From Asparagopsis taxiformis (Eukaryota; Rhodophyta; Florideophyceae; Bonnemaisoniales; Bonnemaisoniaceae): a stretch of DNA of 64,000 bases. Below, piece after piece: positions 1 to 10,233 of the stretch. The position numbers and the translations under genes were made by a program. The notes below the pieces were generated by a model. The model was not told the origin of the DNA. It saw only the letters and a list, made by a program, of their open reading frames with translations, and did not search any database. Positions within the stretch are counted from its first letter, which is position 1, and each line of letters starts with the position of its first letter. The stretch lies in NCBI GenBank assembly GCA_030407315.1, contig JALQPE010002658.1, positions 37,371-101,370 on the forward strand, read 5' to 3'.

Positions 1-17
1 TCTGCCTCTAATGAAAC

Positions 18-397
18 ATGAGCCACAACGAAGAAAACGATATCGAACAGACGCCTACCACAGTCCTCACCGGCGACGCAAAGAAAGAAATTGGAAACTC
101 CTCGATCTCCCAAGCTCCTCCCTACGCAGAACTCACATCAAAGAAAGAACTAATATTAAAACGCATATACGATGAGATTGGAAACTCACAGGCCTCCCGT
201 CAACGCCTAGAATTTGCACCACCATGGATACTCGAAACAGCATTTGAAGACGAATATAATGGGAACTGGAAAAATGCGTACGTTCCGGTAGCAGAAAAAG
301 ACGTCCCAAGAAATTCAAATGGGATCTCGTCACATTTAGTATACAAGATCAAGAACTCCGAGACTGGCGAAAGGAAAATCAAAGCCAGGATAATCGC
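18..397 (+). pseudogene. Ty1/copia reverse transcriptase, N-terminal fragment
   Basis: The frame reads as the entry into a copia-type RT domain: an acidic N-terminal stretch, then W-K-N-A near residue 84, and K-I-K-A-R-I-I-A just before the break. This corresponds to the family's KARLVA region. TAA and TGA stops lie immediately upstream of the first ATG, so no complete polyprotein precedes it here. Homology stops at base 397, where the 24-kb element begins, and resumes in the same codon phase at 24,630. It is therefore one interrupted copia copy, not a free gene. The last residues of the open frame (after 397) come from the inserted element. Confidence 0.75.
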
Positions 398-2495
398 GGG
401 ACAATCATTAACTCAGATTTCAGTGGGATCAGAATCATGAACTCAGGAACAGAACAGATGTTTTCAAGGATGAGCCCACTGTAATTAAATAATTGCTGTT
501 CCAAGCAGTAGCGACATGTGAGTAGTGTTGGCTGAAGATGGATGGAAGGGTTATTCTCTATTAAACCAGAAAGGTTTTGTGACAACGCAAATGATCTATT
601 TTGTGTGTTACTGTAATTTACTGTAGGATTTGTATGATCAGCCGACAGGTTTCTGCATTGAATTAAAGACCGTACATAAAATATTGTACCATAATGTTCT
701 CAGGAAAGTTTCGAAATATATCTACTTTTCAGCATAGTACGATTTTTCAATCCCCACCGTTGCAGCAGTGACAACTCATCTTGTTTGCCTGTGGTAGATT
801 TTGTACAGAAATTATTTTAAACTTGTTTGGAGCTGTGACTGACAGAACCATCAGCTCCCAATAACACAGTAGACTATGGTTGGCCAATTTCACCACCAGT
901 AGTGCTTCGTAATGGTTGATTCACAGATGGAGCAGATTATTGTGTTAAAGTTTTGAAATTGAGACAGCAATTTTCCCATTTCATAGCTCCAAATGGATTA
1001 AGTCGGCGTGAATTGAATCAAACCTTTTTTATTGGATTTCAAGGCACGAAGAAGATATTTTAACTTCAGAACGATAGTTGAGGCACGGCTCGATTTTCGC
1101 GCGTCAAAATCTCGACATTGCATACGTTTTCCGATACAGTATGCAGCCAAGATTATTAGAACGAAACTATCCAAGTCGGATGCAATCAAAACGCATCATG
1201 CGGCGGGGGCGACGGTGAACGTATGTGAAAACGTGTTCGTCATCCCATGCGTCATTACCCTGCAGATCACTGGCACGGGTTTGTCTAGTCGAAGATACAA
1301 GTGCATTGCAGGACAGGAATGCAACTGCGTCCAAATTGCTCAGGTATTGTTCTGCAACCCAGTTTGTTTTGTATCCACAAAGCTGCAAAATTTTGTGTTA
1401 TGGTGCCACAGCGTCATGTCCATCCAAAATACTTTCGTCCCTCAGCAACGAACAGTGCCTTGCATATCTCATTTCCTCCGCTCATTTCAGCCGCTCGTAT
1501 ATGAATAACTTCCTTCATAATGCCGATCTCAATCGAGACAATCTAGTCTACATCATGTTTACTCAAGCTAGACAAACACTCAATGCATAAGAGAATCAAA
1601 TTGGATCAACGCAGCTCAAGTTGCTTCTTCATGAATGGGATGAAGCGCGTGTACGTCATGAAGTTGTAGCCGAAAGATTGGTAGCAGTGCATTTCATACC
1701 ATAGCTCGTTCCAAGCTGCTTGACACATGAATGAATGCATTTGCATTAAAAGTTTGGCTTGGTATGGGAATTACTGAAATTGAACTGTACAGGTTTCAAG
1801 CTTGAAGTGGGGTAGGCCGCTTTCCTATGCAATCAATTCAATCATCGCATAGGCACAAATCCTTACAGACAGACCCCCATTGCTCCTTCAGGACAGGTCT
1901 TGAAAGGACTCTCGGCGTAGCTGTTTTGGAGCTTTCCCTACCACGCAACGCGGCTATGATCAAATGTCCGGTGTCGGTTTGAGAGTGCGGTTCTTTCGGA
2001 TGGCACCGCTAATAAGCACATGCTTGCAAATCATTTCATCTTACTGGCACTGCATAATCAACACAGTGGGTGGGGAAATGTACGCCCTGAAAGCTCCGAG
2101 GGAACTCTCCTCCTTGAACGATCAAGGATGAAATAAGGTGTACCAGATATAGAACGTATGTGCGTTTTCGCTAGCTCTTGCTAGCGATGAGACGAATTAG
2201 TCTCTTCGAAGACCATGATTTTCCCCTGCATCTATCACTCATTACGGTGGAAACATTGCATCTATTAAGTTCGGAACTCGTAGATGATATTTGGTCATTC
2301 ACACGCCCGTTAAACTCGGTCATCAATGAGAGCGAGACTATGAATCGCCCTGTTAGGTTGGCATTGGATGCATCCACTGGATACTAGCCCTAGTTGCAGG
2401 ATGAGGCACCAGGTGCAATTTCGGGATATGTAGTTCAATGTACATGGATTAAGGAAGGTGGATCTATCAATTTCATATGCCAGTATGCGTATTCG
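398..2495 (+). repeat. Left 2.1-kb terminal inverted repeat
   Basis: This matches the reverse complement of 22533-24629 almost base for base (coordinates sum to about 25,028). The few differences include one T in the run near 1370. It contains a small hairpin, TCGCTAGC-TCTT-GCTAGCGA, at 2168-2187. Open frames inside, such as 1032-1508, show no protein-family character and are read as non-coding. The inner boundary is where left and right diverge, after the GCCAGTATG.GTATTCGA stretch. Confidence 0.9.
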
Positions 2496-2831
2496 ACAAT
2501 AATCTGTGCTCAAAATTGTGGCAACAAACCTATTACGCGGGAAAGATGCATCGAAGAATGCCCAAAGTTTACTACAAGATTAGCATTAACGGTTCAGATT
2601 CTCGATTTTGAGATAAGGGGGAAACAGAGGTTACAATGTATACATTGCATCACTGCAGTACCATTGGAAGAAGTATCTCCCATGTTTTTCAGAGTGTCCA
2701 ACTAGTTTCCGGAGACCGAAAGCTGCTTCACCATGGTAAGTATACATTAAGTCTACTCAGACTAAGATTCTGTATTCAACTTACCGAAAGACTTTCTCGT
2801 TCCAGCAAATTTTTTACTCCCCTTTTCAGCT
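2496..2831. other. Non-coding gap downstream of the methyltransferase
   Basis: There is no convincing coding frame between the left TIR and the methyltransferase stop. It presumably contains the 3' end of the leftward transcript. I see no recognisable repeat. Confidence 0.5.
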
Positions 2832-4682
2832 TCAGCTGTCCAACATTCTAAGAGAACAAGCGTCCCATGCGTAGAAACTGTCCGTAAGATCTCCCAGTTT
2901 CTTGACTTCTTCACCAGTTCCAAGAGATATGTAAGGGAATGCAATGTGATCTTTTCCATTGATTACTCTGATACGCCATATCACAACCAAGCACACGCCG
3001 TTATTTGAGTATTCGGGGTCAGCTAGGTTGTGGTTGTGTAGAGTGCGTCTGATCGGCCAAATCTCCCCCGGCGCAGGGAGGGCAAGCTGTGCATCAGCAA
3101 CTACTTCTCCGTTGACCATAAGTTTAACTGGACGGTCTGGAAGGAGGTGTTTGCAGGCCTCATCTGGTGTTTTAGTCGTCCTGGTAAGCGCGTCACAATT
3201 GAAACTTTTTGTAACACTGTTGTTACTTTCCTCCCCAAGTTCTGCTTGTTTCATTGCTTGATTTCTCCTGAAACTTTCTGATTCTGTATTTGTCTTCTGG
3301 TAAGAGCTTGACAAGCGTCTTGCGAGTCTACTATACGCTAAGCGGAAACATTCCAAGTCTTTCTCAATACTTGTACAAGTACGGCCAGTCTCCAAACATG
3401 CTAGGGCCGTTGTGAAGGTACCGGCGTAGGTATCGAGAACAGACCCACCCTCAGGGCAGAAAGTTGTCATAATTTCTATCAACAAGTCCGTGTTCTTCTC
3501 TTCAACGCGAACTGGAATTTTCTTCCCTGGCAGTTGTAGCTTATTCCTTGTCACTGGAATACCTGTAATCGATGCGAATCTACGAGGCAGATTGCAGACA
3601 ATACGATGATAGGGACTGATGAAATCAGGCTCAAACTGCTGGGGATGTCTGCCATTCTTTCGAGCAACCACACCATACTCGGTGGCATTTTGGGGAAACG
3701 CTGATAGACGATGATGCTGCATACCCGCAGTCTTCTTCACCAATGAATACACGTGACTCATTACCTTGAAATTTGTTTCACGTAGGAAAGAAATCCATTT
3801 CTGGAGGAAGCGAACGGAAGAGAATATGAATACGAAACCCCTCGGTTTGACAACGCGAGCCGCAAACTGACAAAAAGAGACAATTTCCTTGTCGTCCAGC
3901 TTGTCTTCGAAATGTCTTCCTGTGCCAGAGGCATTAGGTTCTAAACCGTAGGGTGGGTCTGTAAGGAGCAGATCTATCTCTTCATCATCAGATTGCCGCA
4001 CAGACTTGTCGTACTCCTCCCAGGTCATTTGAAAACAATGAATACCCATTTTCTCCAGCATTGAATGTTGTGATATTCTCTTCTCTTGGGAAGAATTTCC
4101 TCTCGTTTGTAGGCGCTGGGAGGTTTGTGACGGAAAGGTTTTCGTAGATGACTTGCACGGTTTGTCAATTAGTTCTTGACCATCCAATGTTCCATGGATT
4201 TCATTTCTCTTTTTCTCATCATCTGACGCCTGGGAACCATCTAGTTTTCTTTTCTTTCTTGTTGTGAGTGATGAATCTCTGTTTTCTCCCTCAGGAGGTA
4301 CATCAACATGCTCTTCTTGTACATCTCCATCAGGGCAGCTTGTATTATTTGGTGATTCGAAAGAATTGGAAACGTTCCCTTCACCATCTAGGCGCTTTTT
4401 CTCTCCTGTCTCCTGCGCAGGGCTCGGAGATTTTTCTGATTGTTTCCGATTAGGATACTGCTGGTTGTACTTGGCTTCCCTCATTGGGGCAGAGGCAGGG
4501 TGCAACTTGAAGTACAGATCCTTCAAGAAAGGAAGAATTAAAGTTCCATTACCAGAGTTTTCTTCCACCTCGTCGTCCAATTTTGTCGTTTGGGTAAGGT
4601 TCTGCTTTACAGCTGCCATCGCAGTAGGCCATTTGTCGCTTTCAAGGAACCTTTCAAACTTAAAAGCTTCTGAAAGTGCCAT
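2832..4682 (-). CDS. Beta-class DNA (probably adenine-N6) methyltransferase
   Basis: This 616-aa protein transfers a methyl group from S-adenosylmethionine to a base in DNA. The catalytic motif DPPY is at residues 242-245 (LLLTDPPYG). The SAM-binding motif VLDTYAGTFTTAL follows at about 415-427, after an 'EEKNTDLLIEIM...CPEGG' lead-in. Motif IV before motif I is the beta-class order, and DPPY favours N6-adenine over N4-cytosine, though that is not proven. Residues 70-210 are low-complexity, rich in K, E and S, with a basic KKRK near 143, consistent with nuclear localisation. The C-terminal 130 residues are a separate unrecognised domain. The ATG is only 9 bases downstream of the ParB-like stop and in the same frame. 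The DNA-modification role follows from the family; a job in protecting or marking the transposon is inference. Confidence 0.88.
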   Translation of the reverse strand: MALSEAFKFERFLESDKWPTAMAAVKQNLTQTTKLDDEVEENSGNGTLILPFLKDLYFKLHPASAPMREAKYNQQYPNRKQSEKSPSPAQETGEKKRLDGEGNVSNSFESPNNTSCPDGDVQEEHVDVPPEGENRDSSLTTRKKRKLDGSQASDDEKKRNEIHGTLDGQELIDKPCKSSTKTFPSQTSQRLQTRGNSSQEKRISQHSMLEKMGIHCFQMTWEEYDKSVRQSDDEEIDLLLTDPPYGLEPNASGTGRHFEDKLDDKEIVSFCQFAARVVKPRGFVFIFSSVRFLQKWISFLRETNFKVMSHVYSLVKKTAGMQHHRLSAFPQNATEYGVVARKNGRHPQQFEPDFISPYHRIVCNLPRRFASITGIPVTRNKLQLPGKKIPVRVEEKNTDLLIEIMTTFCPEGGSVLDTYAGTFTTALACLETGRTCTSIEKDLECFRLAYSRLARRLSSSYQKTNTESESFRRNQAMKQAELGEESNNSVTKSFNCDALTRTTKTPDEACKHLLPDRPVKLMVNGEVVADAQLALPAPGEIWPIRRTLHNHNLADPEYSNNGVCLVVIWRIRVINGKDHIAFPYISLGTGEEVKKLGDLTDSFYAWDACSLRMLDS

Positions 4683-4691
4683 TGATGCTTT

Positions 4692-4694
4692 CTA
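4692..4694 (-). other. In-frame TAG between ParB-like and methyltransferase frames
   Basis: The minus strand reads Gln-Tyr-TAG-Lys-Ala-Ser-Met, where Met is the methyltransferase ATG. Apart from this codon the frame is open from the ParB-like start to 2832. It could be a nonsense mutation of a fusion gene, a readthrough stop, or a true stop followed by reinitiation at the nearby ATG. Confidence 0.9.
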
Positions 4695-5693
4695 GTACTG
4701 TTCAGAGACTACTGCAAACTGTACAGGCTTGAAACCGTTTTCCTTACAAATTTCCCGAAGCCGAAAGAGAGTATTTATCTGAGTTTGTTCTCCATCTGTC
4801 CCTGAAGCTTTCATAAATATTGTTGCTTGCTTTAGAGATGTGATGTTAACGAACTTGCGAAAAACCCTGCAATCAAACTTTGTCTTCACGTTTTCCTTTG
4901 TGACTGAAGTATCACTTCTGGCAAAGCTCGAAGCAGCGAGTTCTGGGTGCTCTTCATTCATTATTTCCCCAATAACTTCAATGGTTGATCGCGGAAGTCG
5001 TGAAGCAGTTGCGGCAATTTGCTTGACGGTGCTTTCTTTAGCATGAGATGAGCCGTCATAAGCTGCAGCTACATCGGCAGCTGTGACTTTTTTCGAGTTT
5101 CTCTCTGTTTTGAGTCGATCATGTTCTTCTCGCAGTCCATTCAGCATGTCGAAAAGGGTTGGCTCGACAAAACATGTCTCAGAGTGTTTCGCATTCTGAA
5201 CTCTTGCAAGCTGTTTTAGAGTTAGCAGAGGAACACCTCCTTTCAACATAGTTACTGGCCATCGAAATCCCTCCCAAGTCTCTGGGTGCTTTTCGATAAG
5301 TTTTAGGATAGCAGAATGACGGTGCATTCCGTCAACTACACCAAACCACTGATTCCGTGACTCCATTTTTTCTCTTGCTTCTGATGCGGAAAGACCAGCA
5401 CCAGTCCAGTAAGAGCAAAGAACATGCCGGTGTGCTCCTGTGAGTGGCATTACAATTGCAACATCGGACCCTGCCGTGAATCCAGTACTAGAGATAATCG
5501 TTGTTAGCCGAGCTACTCCATATGGGGATATCTTCCTAATGTTGGTCATCGGAACACAGGCAAGTGGATCAACAGTGGTTATAACGGATCCTTCCATAAC
5601 ATCCTGGAATCGGGATGTCGCAGATTTCTTAGAAAGCTGCATTGAAGAGGTACCTGTTTCGAGCCTTCCGGACTGTCTGATGTGATTTACCAT
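4692..5693 (-). CDS. ParB/sulfiredoxin-like domain protein
   Basis: This protein of about 333 aa has a ParB/Srx-type fold signature: a region on preferred-value and neighbour choice (about 35-60), then W-F-G-V-V-D-G-M-H-R-H-S-A at about 115-127. The last part corresponds to the G.x.R.x.A box of ParB-N domains, with HRH in place of the usual arginines. The first in-frame ATG is at 5693; the frame opens further upstream, but only with TTG. In bacteria and phages this domain often precedes a DNA methylase in one polypeptide, and here the methyltransferase follows in the same frame after one TAG. The C-terminal 150 residues look helical and unassigned. The likely role is DNA binding or targeting, which is inference. 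Confidence 0.75.
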   Translation of the reverse strand: MVNHIRQSGRLETGTSSMQLSKKSATSRFQDVMEGSVITTVDPLACVPMTNIRKISPYGVARLTTIISSTGFTAGSDVAIVMPLTGAHRHVLCSYWTGAGLSASEAREKMESRNQWFGVVDGMHRHSAILKLIEKHPETWEGFRWPVTMLKGGVPLLTLKQLARVQNAKHSETCFVEPTLFDMLNGLREEHDRLKTERNSKKVTAADVAAAYDGSSHAKESTVKQIAATASRLPRSTIEVIGEIMNEEHPELAASSFARSDTSVTKENVKTKFDCRVFRKFVNITSLKQATIFMKASGTDGEQTQINTLFRLREICKENGFKPVQFAVVSEQY

Positions 5694-6034
5694 TGTCTGC
5701 TTCAGGGAGTGAAATGATTGTTTCGACAAATGAAACCAGAGCTAGAGTGGAATATATTGTATTCTCTCATTCAGAAAAGGCTTGAGGAGAATGGATGCGT
5801 TGAATTTGAGAGGCAGCCCTCGTTTTGGTAATTTTATTCGTCTAGAGATGATAGCCAATAAAAAAAGAATCACTTTCTTCAGAACTAGTAGACCTGATCA
5901 GTTCTCAAGTAACAGAAGTCAATATGGGATTTTTCAGAACATTCAAGTGTACATTCATGTGTTAGCGATAACGACAGAGTGGGCCACGTTTGACATCATC
6001 ACAATTCACGGCGCTTTACACAACGTAGAGCAAG
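5694..6034. promoter_or_regulatory. Left part of the divergent intergenic region
   Basis: This AT-rich DNA lies upstream of the ParB-like start and is interrupted by the hAT at 6043. With 8677-8901 and 18274-19256 it reconstitutes about 1.5 kb separating the two divergent transcription units. It is likely to hold promoters, but I cannot point to defined boxes. Confidence 0.4.
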
Positions 6035-6042
6035 GCGGGAAT

Positions 6043-8668
6043 TAGACCTGTAATCGGTTTGCGGTCTTTCCAGTTGAAACCGACAAGGTCCAAACCAGAG
6101 CAGTCCGTCATATCAAGAACAAAAATTGGTCCGATCGGTTTAAAAAGCGACGTAACGGTTAGTGGTCTCAATTCAGGGTACGGTCTAGTTTATCGGTCCA
6201 CAAGCCCTGTGCGGGAAGTCGGATTAGACCGCTGGACCGTTTCCTCACATTCTTGAACGTTTCATTGTTCGACAATCTATTACAGCAGAGTTGAAGAGCG
6301 AAACGTGTTCAATGATAACGGATAGTTGAGCTCCAAGCAGAATAGATTCTTGTGCTCTCTGCAGACTAAACATAAAACAATATTTCATCATCTCCCGGTT
6401 TTCCTGGCAGAATTTACACAGCACTTCGTTGTTCAAAACATGAATTCAACATCGAACACAACTCTTCCACAGCCAATTTCCACGAGCTCGCAGTCGCCAC
6501 CTCGAAAAAAATGCAAGAGATCCAAGACCAGTGAAGTTTGGCAATATTTCAAGGAAATTGCCTGGAATGGCAGTGCACAAACTGAGTGTATGCTCTGCCG
6601 CAAGAAATATAGTCGCAAAACAGCAACCAGCACGCTCGCACGTCACATTTCAGAAGTGCACTCCATTTCTGAGAGCAGTAGACAAACCAAAATATCAAAT
6701 GACGGGCAGCTTGTCAGTTCTTCTCCCCCTCCATTGGAAAAGAGACAAGAGAGTCTAACAAAACAGTTGTGCTTGTGGATAATCAATGCATCACTTCCGT
6801 TTGCTTCGGTTGAAAATGCAAAATTTGTTTCCTTTCTTCACACCATCGATCCCACATACAAGCCACCCTGCCGTGTCACTATCCAACGAAGAGCACTGCA
6901 ATACCATAGCGAAATGCGTTCAAAGATGAAAAACCTGATCTCCCGAGAAGCTAAGACAGTTTGTCTAACATCTGATGCATGGTCCTCGCGTGTATTTAGA
7001 GGCTACATGTGCATTACTGTCAGTTGGATAAACGACAAGTGGGAGGTCCAAAGCACTGTGCTTGATTTCAAACGGTTTGAGTCTCCGCACACCGGTGGAG
7101 CTACCTGTGCTCTTTTACATGATGTTATTATGGAATGGGGGCTGAGCGAAAAGGTGAAATCCATCACTACAGATAATGGGAGTGACATTTGTGCTGGTGT
7201 CAAGAAGTTGCACAATGTTCTGAAGTCTAGTTCTGGTAACAACAGTACATTACAGAACTTTCACTTTCGCTGTATTGCCCACGTCATCAATTTGGCAGTG
7301 AAAGAATGTATGAAGTTGGTTCACAGTGAATTGGCTGCTATTCGGTCTCTAATCAGCTCCATAAGAGGCTCTGTGAAGCGCCGTGATATTTTTGAAGCAG
7401 TGAAAATCGAACTGTGCAAACCTGAAGTCTCATTACCTGGCTTGGACGTTGAAACCAGATGGTCTTCTACTTTCCGCATGATCAAAGATGCGTACAATTG
7501 CAGAGCAGTTCTGAATTCAGTTTCCAATCGTGTTCCAGAACTGAGAGACTCTGTTGTTTCTGATGGAGAATGGAGGAAAGCTAAAACTATCTGTGGGTTT
7601 CTGCAACTCGCAGCTAGTGTAACAGAGAGTCAGTCTGGCTCCCTATACGTGACTTTAAGTTTCAGTGTATTAGCTTACAATGCACTGCTCAAAAGATGTC
7701 GCATGGCAATTGAAAACGAAGATGGAATTCTAAAATCAATTGCTGAGGCAATGCTGGGTAAATTGGAAAATTACAAGGAGGTCGTTTGTTCTGAGATGTC
7801 TGAGCTGGCGCGAGCTTTGGATCCCCGAATTCCGGGGGACATATTGAGGGATGAAGAAGTTCTGCGGAGAAATATTAAACTGATGGATTTGGCGGGGGAA
7901 GGTGGCTACAACAGCCTAGATGGTAACCAGAATACGAGAAGTGAATCATTACTAGCCCAACTAATCGAAGAAGAGCAAAGCCCGCTATTGGGTCCATCTG
8001 ATGAAATCAGGAAGTTTGTCCAGGCCACATCTGTTGGGGATCTGAAAATTGACCCTTTAGTGTGGTGGAAAACAAATGAAAGTAGGTTTCCAAATATTGC
8101 AGAGACAGCGAAAAGTGTGCTAGCAATTCAGGCATCTTCAGTAGCTTCAGAGGCATGTTTTTCAATTTCCGGTAACATCATTTCGCCCTCAAGATCATCC
8201 CTCTCAGATGAAACTATTGTTGCATCAATTTTGGTGAGATCATGGAGTAGAATCCTGAACACGTAACTAAACGGCTAATTTGAAACTCCTTTCTCTTCTC
8301 CATGGATTGCAAAGAAACAATATATTGAATGTGAACGAGCTAATCTGTGTGGTTTTCACTCAGCATAACCTCTATAATATCGTTGATACAACTATCTGAT
8401 CTGTAGCTGTAAGCATAATGGAGATCCGAACGTTCTGGTCTTCACCGTCTGGACCGTTTACAAAAACGGTCTAAACCTCGCGATCCATCCGTCCATTTCC
8501 GAAGATGCTATGAAGCGCTTCAGTTCAATACCGTCTAACCGATGAAAACTGCTATCACAATGTTCAAGAACTGTTCAGTAAGCCGTCTACAATATTGACA
8601 TTCCGGTTCGGTCCATTTGATGCCCCTGGACCACATGCAAGACCAAAACCGGACCATGTACAGGTCTA
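6043..8668 (+). mobile_element. Complete hAT transposon, 8-bp TSD
   Basis: The ends are TAGACCTGTA and TACAGGTCTA, flanked by direct repeats GCGGGAAT at 6035-6042 and 8669-8676. An 8-bp duplication is diagnostic of hAT insertion. Subterminal regions are rich in short CGGTC/GACCG motifs, typical of transposase-binding sites. It carries a single intact transposase gene. Confidence 0.93.
6440..8266 (+). CDS. hAT-family transposase
   Basis: About 608 aa from the first true ATG at 6440 (the frame opens earlier only with TTG). An N-terminal BED zinc finger spans about residues 28-75: VWQYF at its start, then C-M-L-C and a closing H-I-S-E-V-H. The central RNase H-like domain includes 'LTSDAWSS', 'TTDNGSDI' and 'CIAHVINLAVK'. 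The C-terminal hAT dimerisation domain has 'DPLVWWKTNESRFPN' and 'SVASEACFSISG'. All regions of the family are present without stops, and the gene lies inside intact TIRs with an intact TSD, so the copy may be functional. It acts in the nucleus, cutting at its own TIRs. Confidence 0.93.
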   Translation: MNSTSNTTLPQPISTSSQSPPRKKCKRSKTSEVWQYFKEIAWNGSAQTECMLCRKKYSRKTATSTLARHISEVHSISESSRQTKISNDGQLVSSSPPPLEKRQESLTKQLCLWIINASLPFASVENAKFVSFLHTIDPTYKPPCRVTIQRRALQYHSEMRSKMKNLISREAKTVCLTSDAWSSRVFRGYMCITVSWINDKWEVQSTVLDFKRFESPHTGGATCALLHDVIMEWGLSEKVKSITTDNGSDICAGVKKLHNVLKSSSGNNSTLQNFHFRCIAHVINLAVKECMKLVHSELAAIRSLISSIRGSVKRRDIFEAVKIELCKPEVSLPGLDVETRWSSTFRMIKDAYNCRAVLNSVSNRVPELRDSVVSDGEWRKAKTICGFLQLAASVTESQSGSLYVTLSFSVLAYNALLKRCRMAIENEDGILKSIAEAMLGKLENYKEVVCSEMSELARALDPRIPGDILRDEEVLRRNIKLMDLAGEGGYNSLDGNQNTRSESLLAQLIEEEQSPLLGPSDEIRKFVQATSVGDLKIDPLVWWKTNESRFPNIAETAKSVLAIQASSVASEACFSISGNIISPSRSSLSDETIVASILVRSWSRILNT

Positions 8669-8901
8669 GCGGGAATGATTATGATGTATTTTGTCTCGAA
8701 GGCAACTGCAAACATAGATTCCTTCATGGGTACTCTTATACATCGGAGAAACAATGAATGTTCGGAAACATGACAGTTCCTGATATACGTAATGTCCGTG
8801 ACCAACTTCTGTGCTGTGGAATGATGCGTACTATGCCTATGTCAAGATATCGACAGCTTTCTATGTGACCGACTTACATCATGGCTTGCTTGAAAGTTTA
8901 T
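8669..8901. other. Middle remnant of the divergent intergenic region
   Basis: The first 8 bases are the right TSD of the hAT and the rest runs to the left TSD of MULE-1. No gene is seen. Confidence 0.5.
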
Positions 8902-9186
8902 GACCTTTCTACTAGACTTTATTCGCCAGAGGATATTACACATACTGATTTGGGCGTGACTGGGAGGTAGCGCGGGGCGAGTGGACAGGTGTTGTTAGAA
9001 TTCAGTACGCACTTGAAACTCTGCTTCCAGTGTACTGGGATAGTGTACGAAATCCTGGGAAATATTTTGGTATGCAAACTTGGAATGTGCCAGCGAGCCG
9101 CCGCCGCCGCCGAAGAGGAACCAGGTTTTATCATACCGGCGACATTTAGAAACAGCTGGACATTCAAACTCCGGATCACACATAAC

Positions 9187-9790
9187 ACAGCCTCGCAGCT
9201 ATACCTCGCTCCCGCCTGCGCTGTGTGCATCACAGCATCACGCCGCCTCCCACTTGCACACGCACGCCGCCTCGCAGCTGTACCTCGCCCCCGCCCTGTG
9301 CATCACAGCTTCAAGACGCCTCACAGTTGTAATTCGCCGCCGCCTGCGCTGTGTGCACCGAAGCTTCACACCGCCTCCCACTTGCACACAGCCTCGCAGC
9401 TATACCTCGCTCCCGCCTGCGCTGTGTGCATCACAGCATCACGCCGCCTCCCACTTGCACACGCACGCCGCCTCGCAGCTGTACCTCGCCCCCGCCCTGT
9501 GCATCACAGCTTCAAGACGCCTCACAGTTGTAATTCGCCGCCGCCTGCGCTGTGTGCACCGAAGCTTCACACCGCCTCCCACTTGCACACAGCCTCGCAG
9601 CTATACCTCGCTCCCGCCTGCGCTGTGTGCATCACAGCATCACGCCGCCTCCCACTTGCACACGCACGCCGCCTCGCAGCTGTACCTCGCCCCCGCCCTG
9701 TACATCACAGCTTCAAGACGCCTCACAGTTGTAATTCGCCGCCGCCTGCGCTGTGTGCACCGAAGCTTCACAACGCCTCCCACTTGCACA
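9187..9790 (+). repeat. 201-bp tandem repeat, three copies, in the left TIR of MULE-1
   Basis: The unit begins ACAGCCTCGCAGCTATACC and recurs with a 201-bp period. It is built from smaller degenerate blocks (CCTCGCAGCTGTACCTCGCC, CCTCCCACTTGCACAC). The right TIR carries two copies in inverse orientation (about 13140-13545). Long open frames through it, rich in Pro, His, Ala and Arg, arise from the period being divisible by three. Confidence 0.9.
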
Positions 9791-10233
9791 CGCACGCCGC
9801 CTTGCAGCTGTACCTCGCCCCCGCCCTGTGCATCACAGCTTCACACCGCCTCTCACTTGCACACAGCCTCGCAGCTTTACCTCGCCCCCGCCTGCACTGT
9901 GTGCATCACAGCGTCACGCCGCCTCCCAATTCCACACCGCCACGCAGTTGTACGCTGCGCCCCGCCTGTCTATCTGAACCTGCCAAACACCAAGCGCACT
10001 CAGCCTGCAACACTGCTCACCCTTTGTGTCGCACCACACCTACCAACCACCTGCACCGACTGTGGTTCGCTCTGTGCTGACAAACTGCAAAGCGTAAACT
10101 GGCTGGAAACGTTCCTGGCCGCGTATATCGGACGGGAAAGTTCTTCACCCGCGAGAAGGGCACTTAGGGACAAACAGGCAATGGTTTTGGGCTGATGATT
10201 AAATCGGGATGGACTTAATATTCTTGATTTATT

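Noticed and set aside
1032..1508. 158-codon frame inside the left TIR, with mirror copies in the right TIR
   Set aside because: No start context or family similarity. A one-base difference between the arms shifts the frame, so coding is not conserved.
2832..5693. Bacterial or phage contamination as the source of the ParB-like/methylase pair
   Set aside because: The pair is enclosed by TIRs that interrupt a copia element, and eukaryotic hAT and MULE transposons are inserted beside it on the same contiguous sequence.
8989..10195. Overlapping long open frames of about 360-370 aa through the left end of MULE-1 (and inverted at 12779-13742)
   Set aside because: They are produced by 201-bp tandem units whose length is a multiple of three. 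The translations are Pro/His/Ala-rich repeats in two frames at once, without family character.
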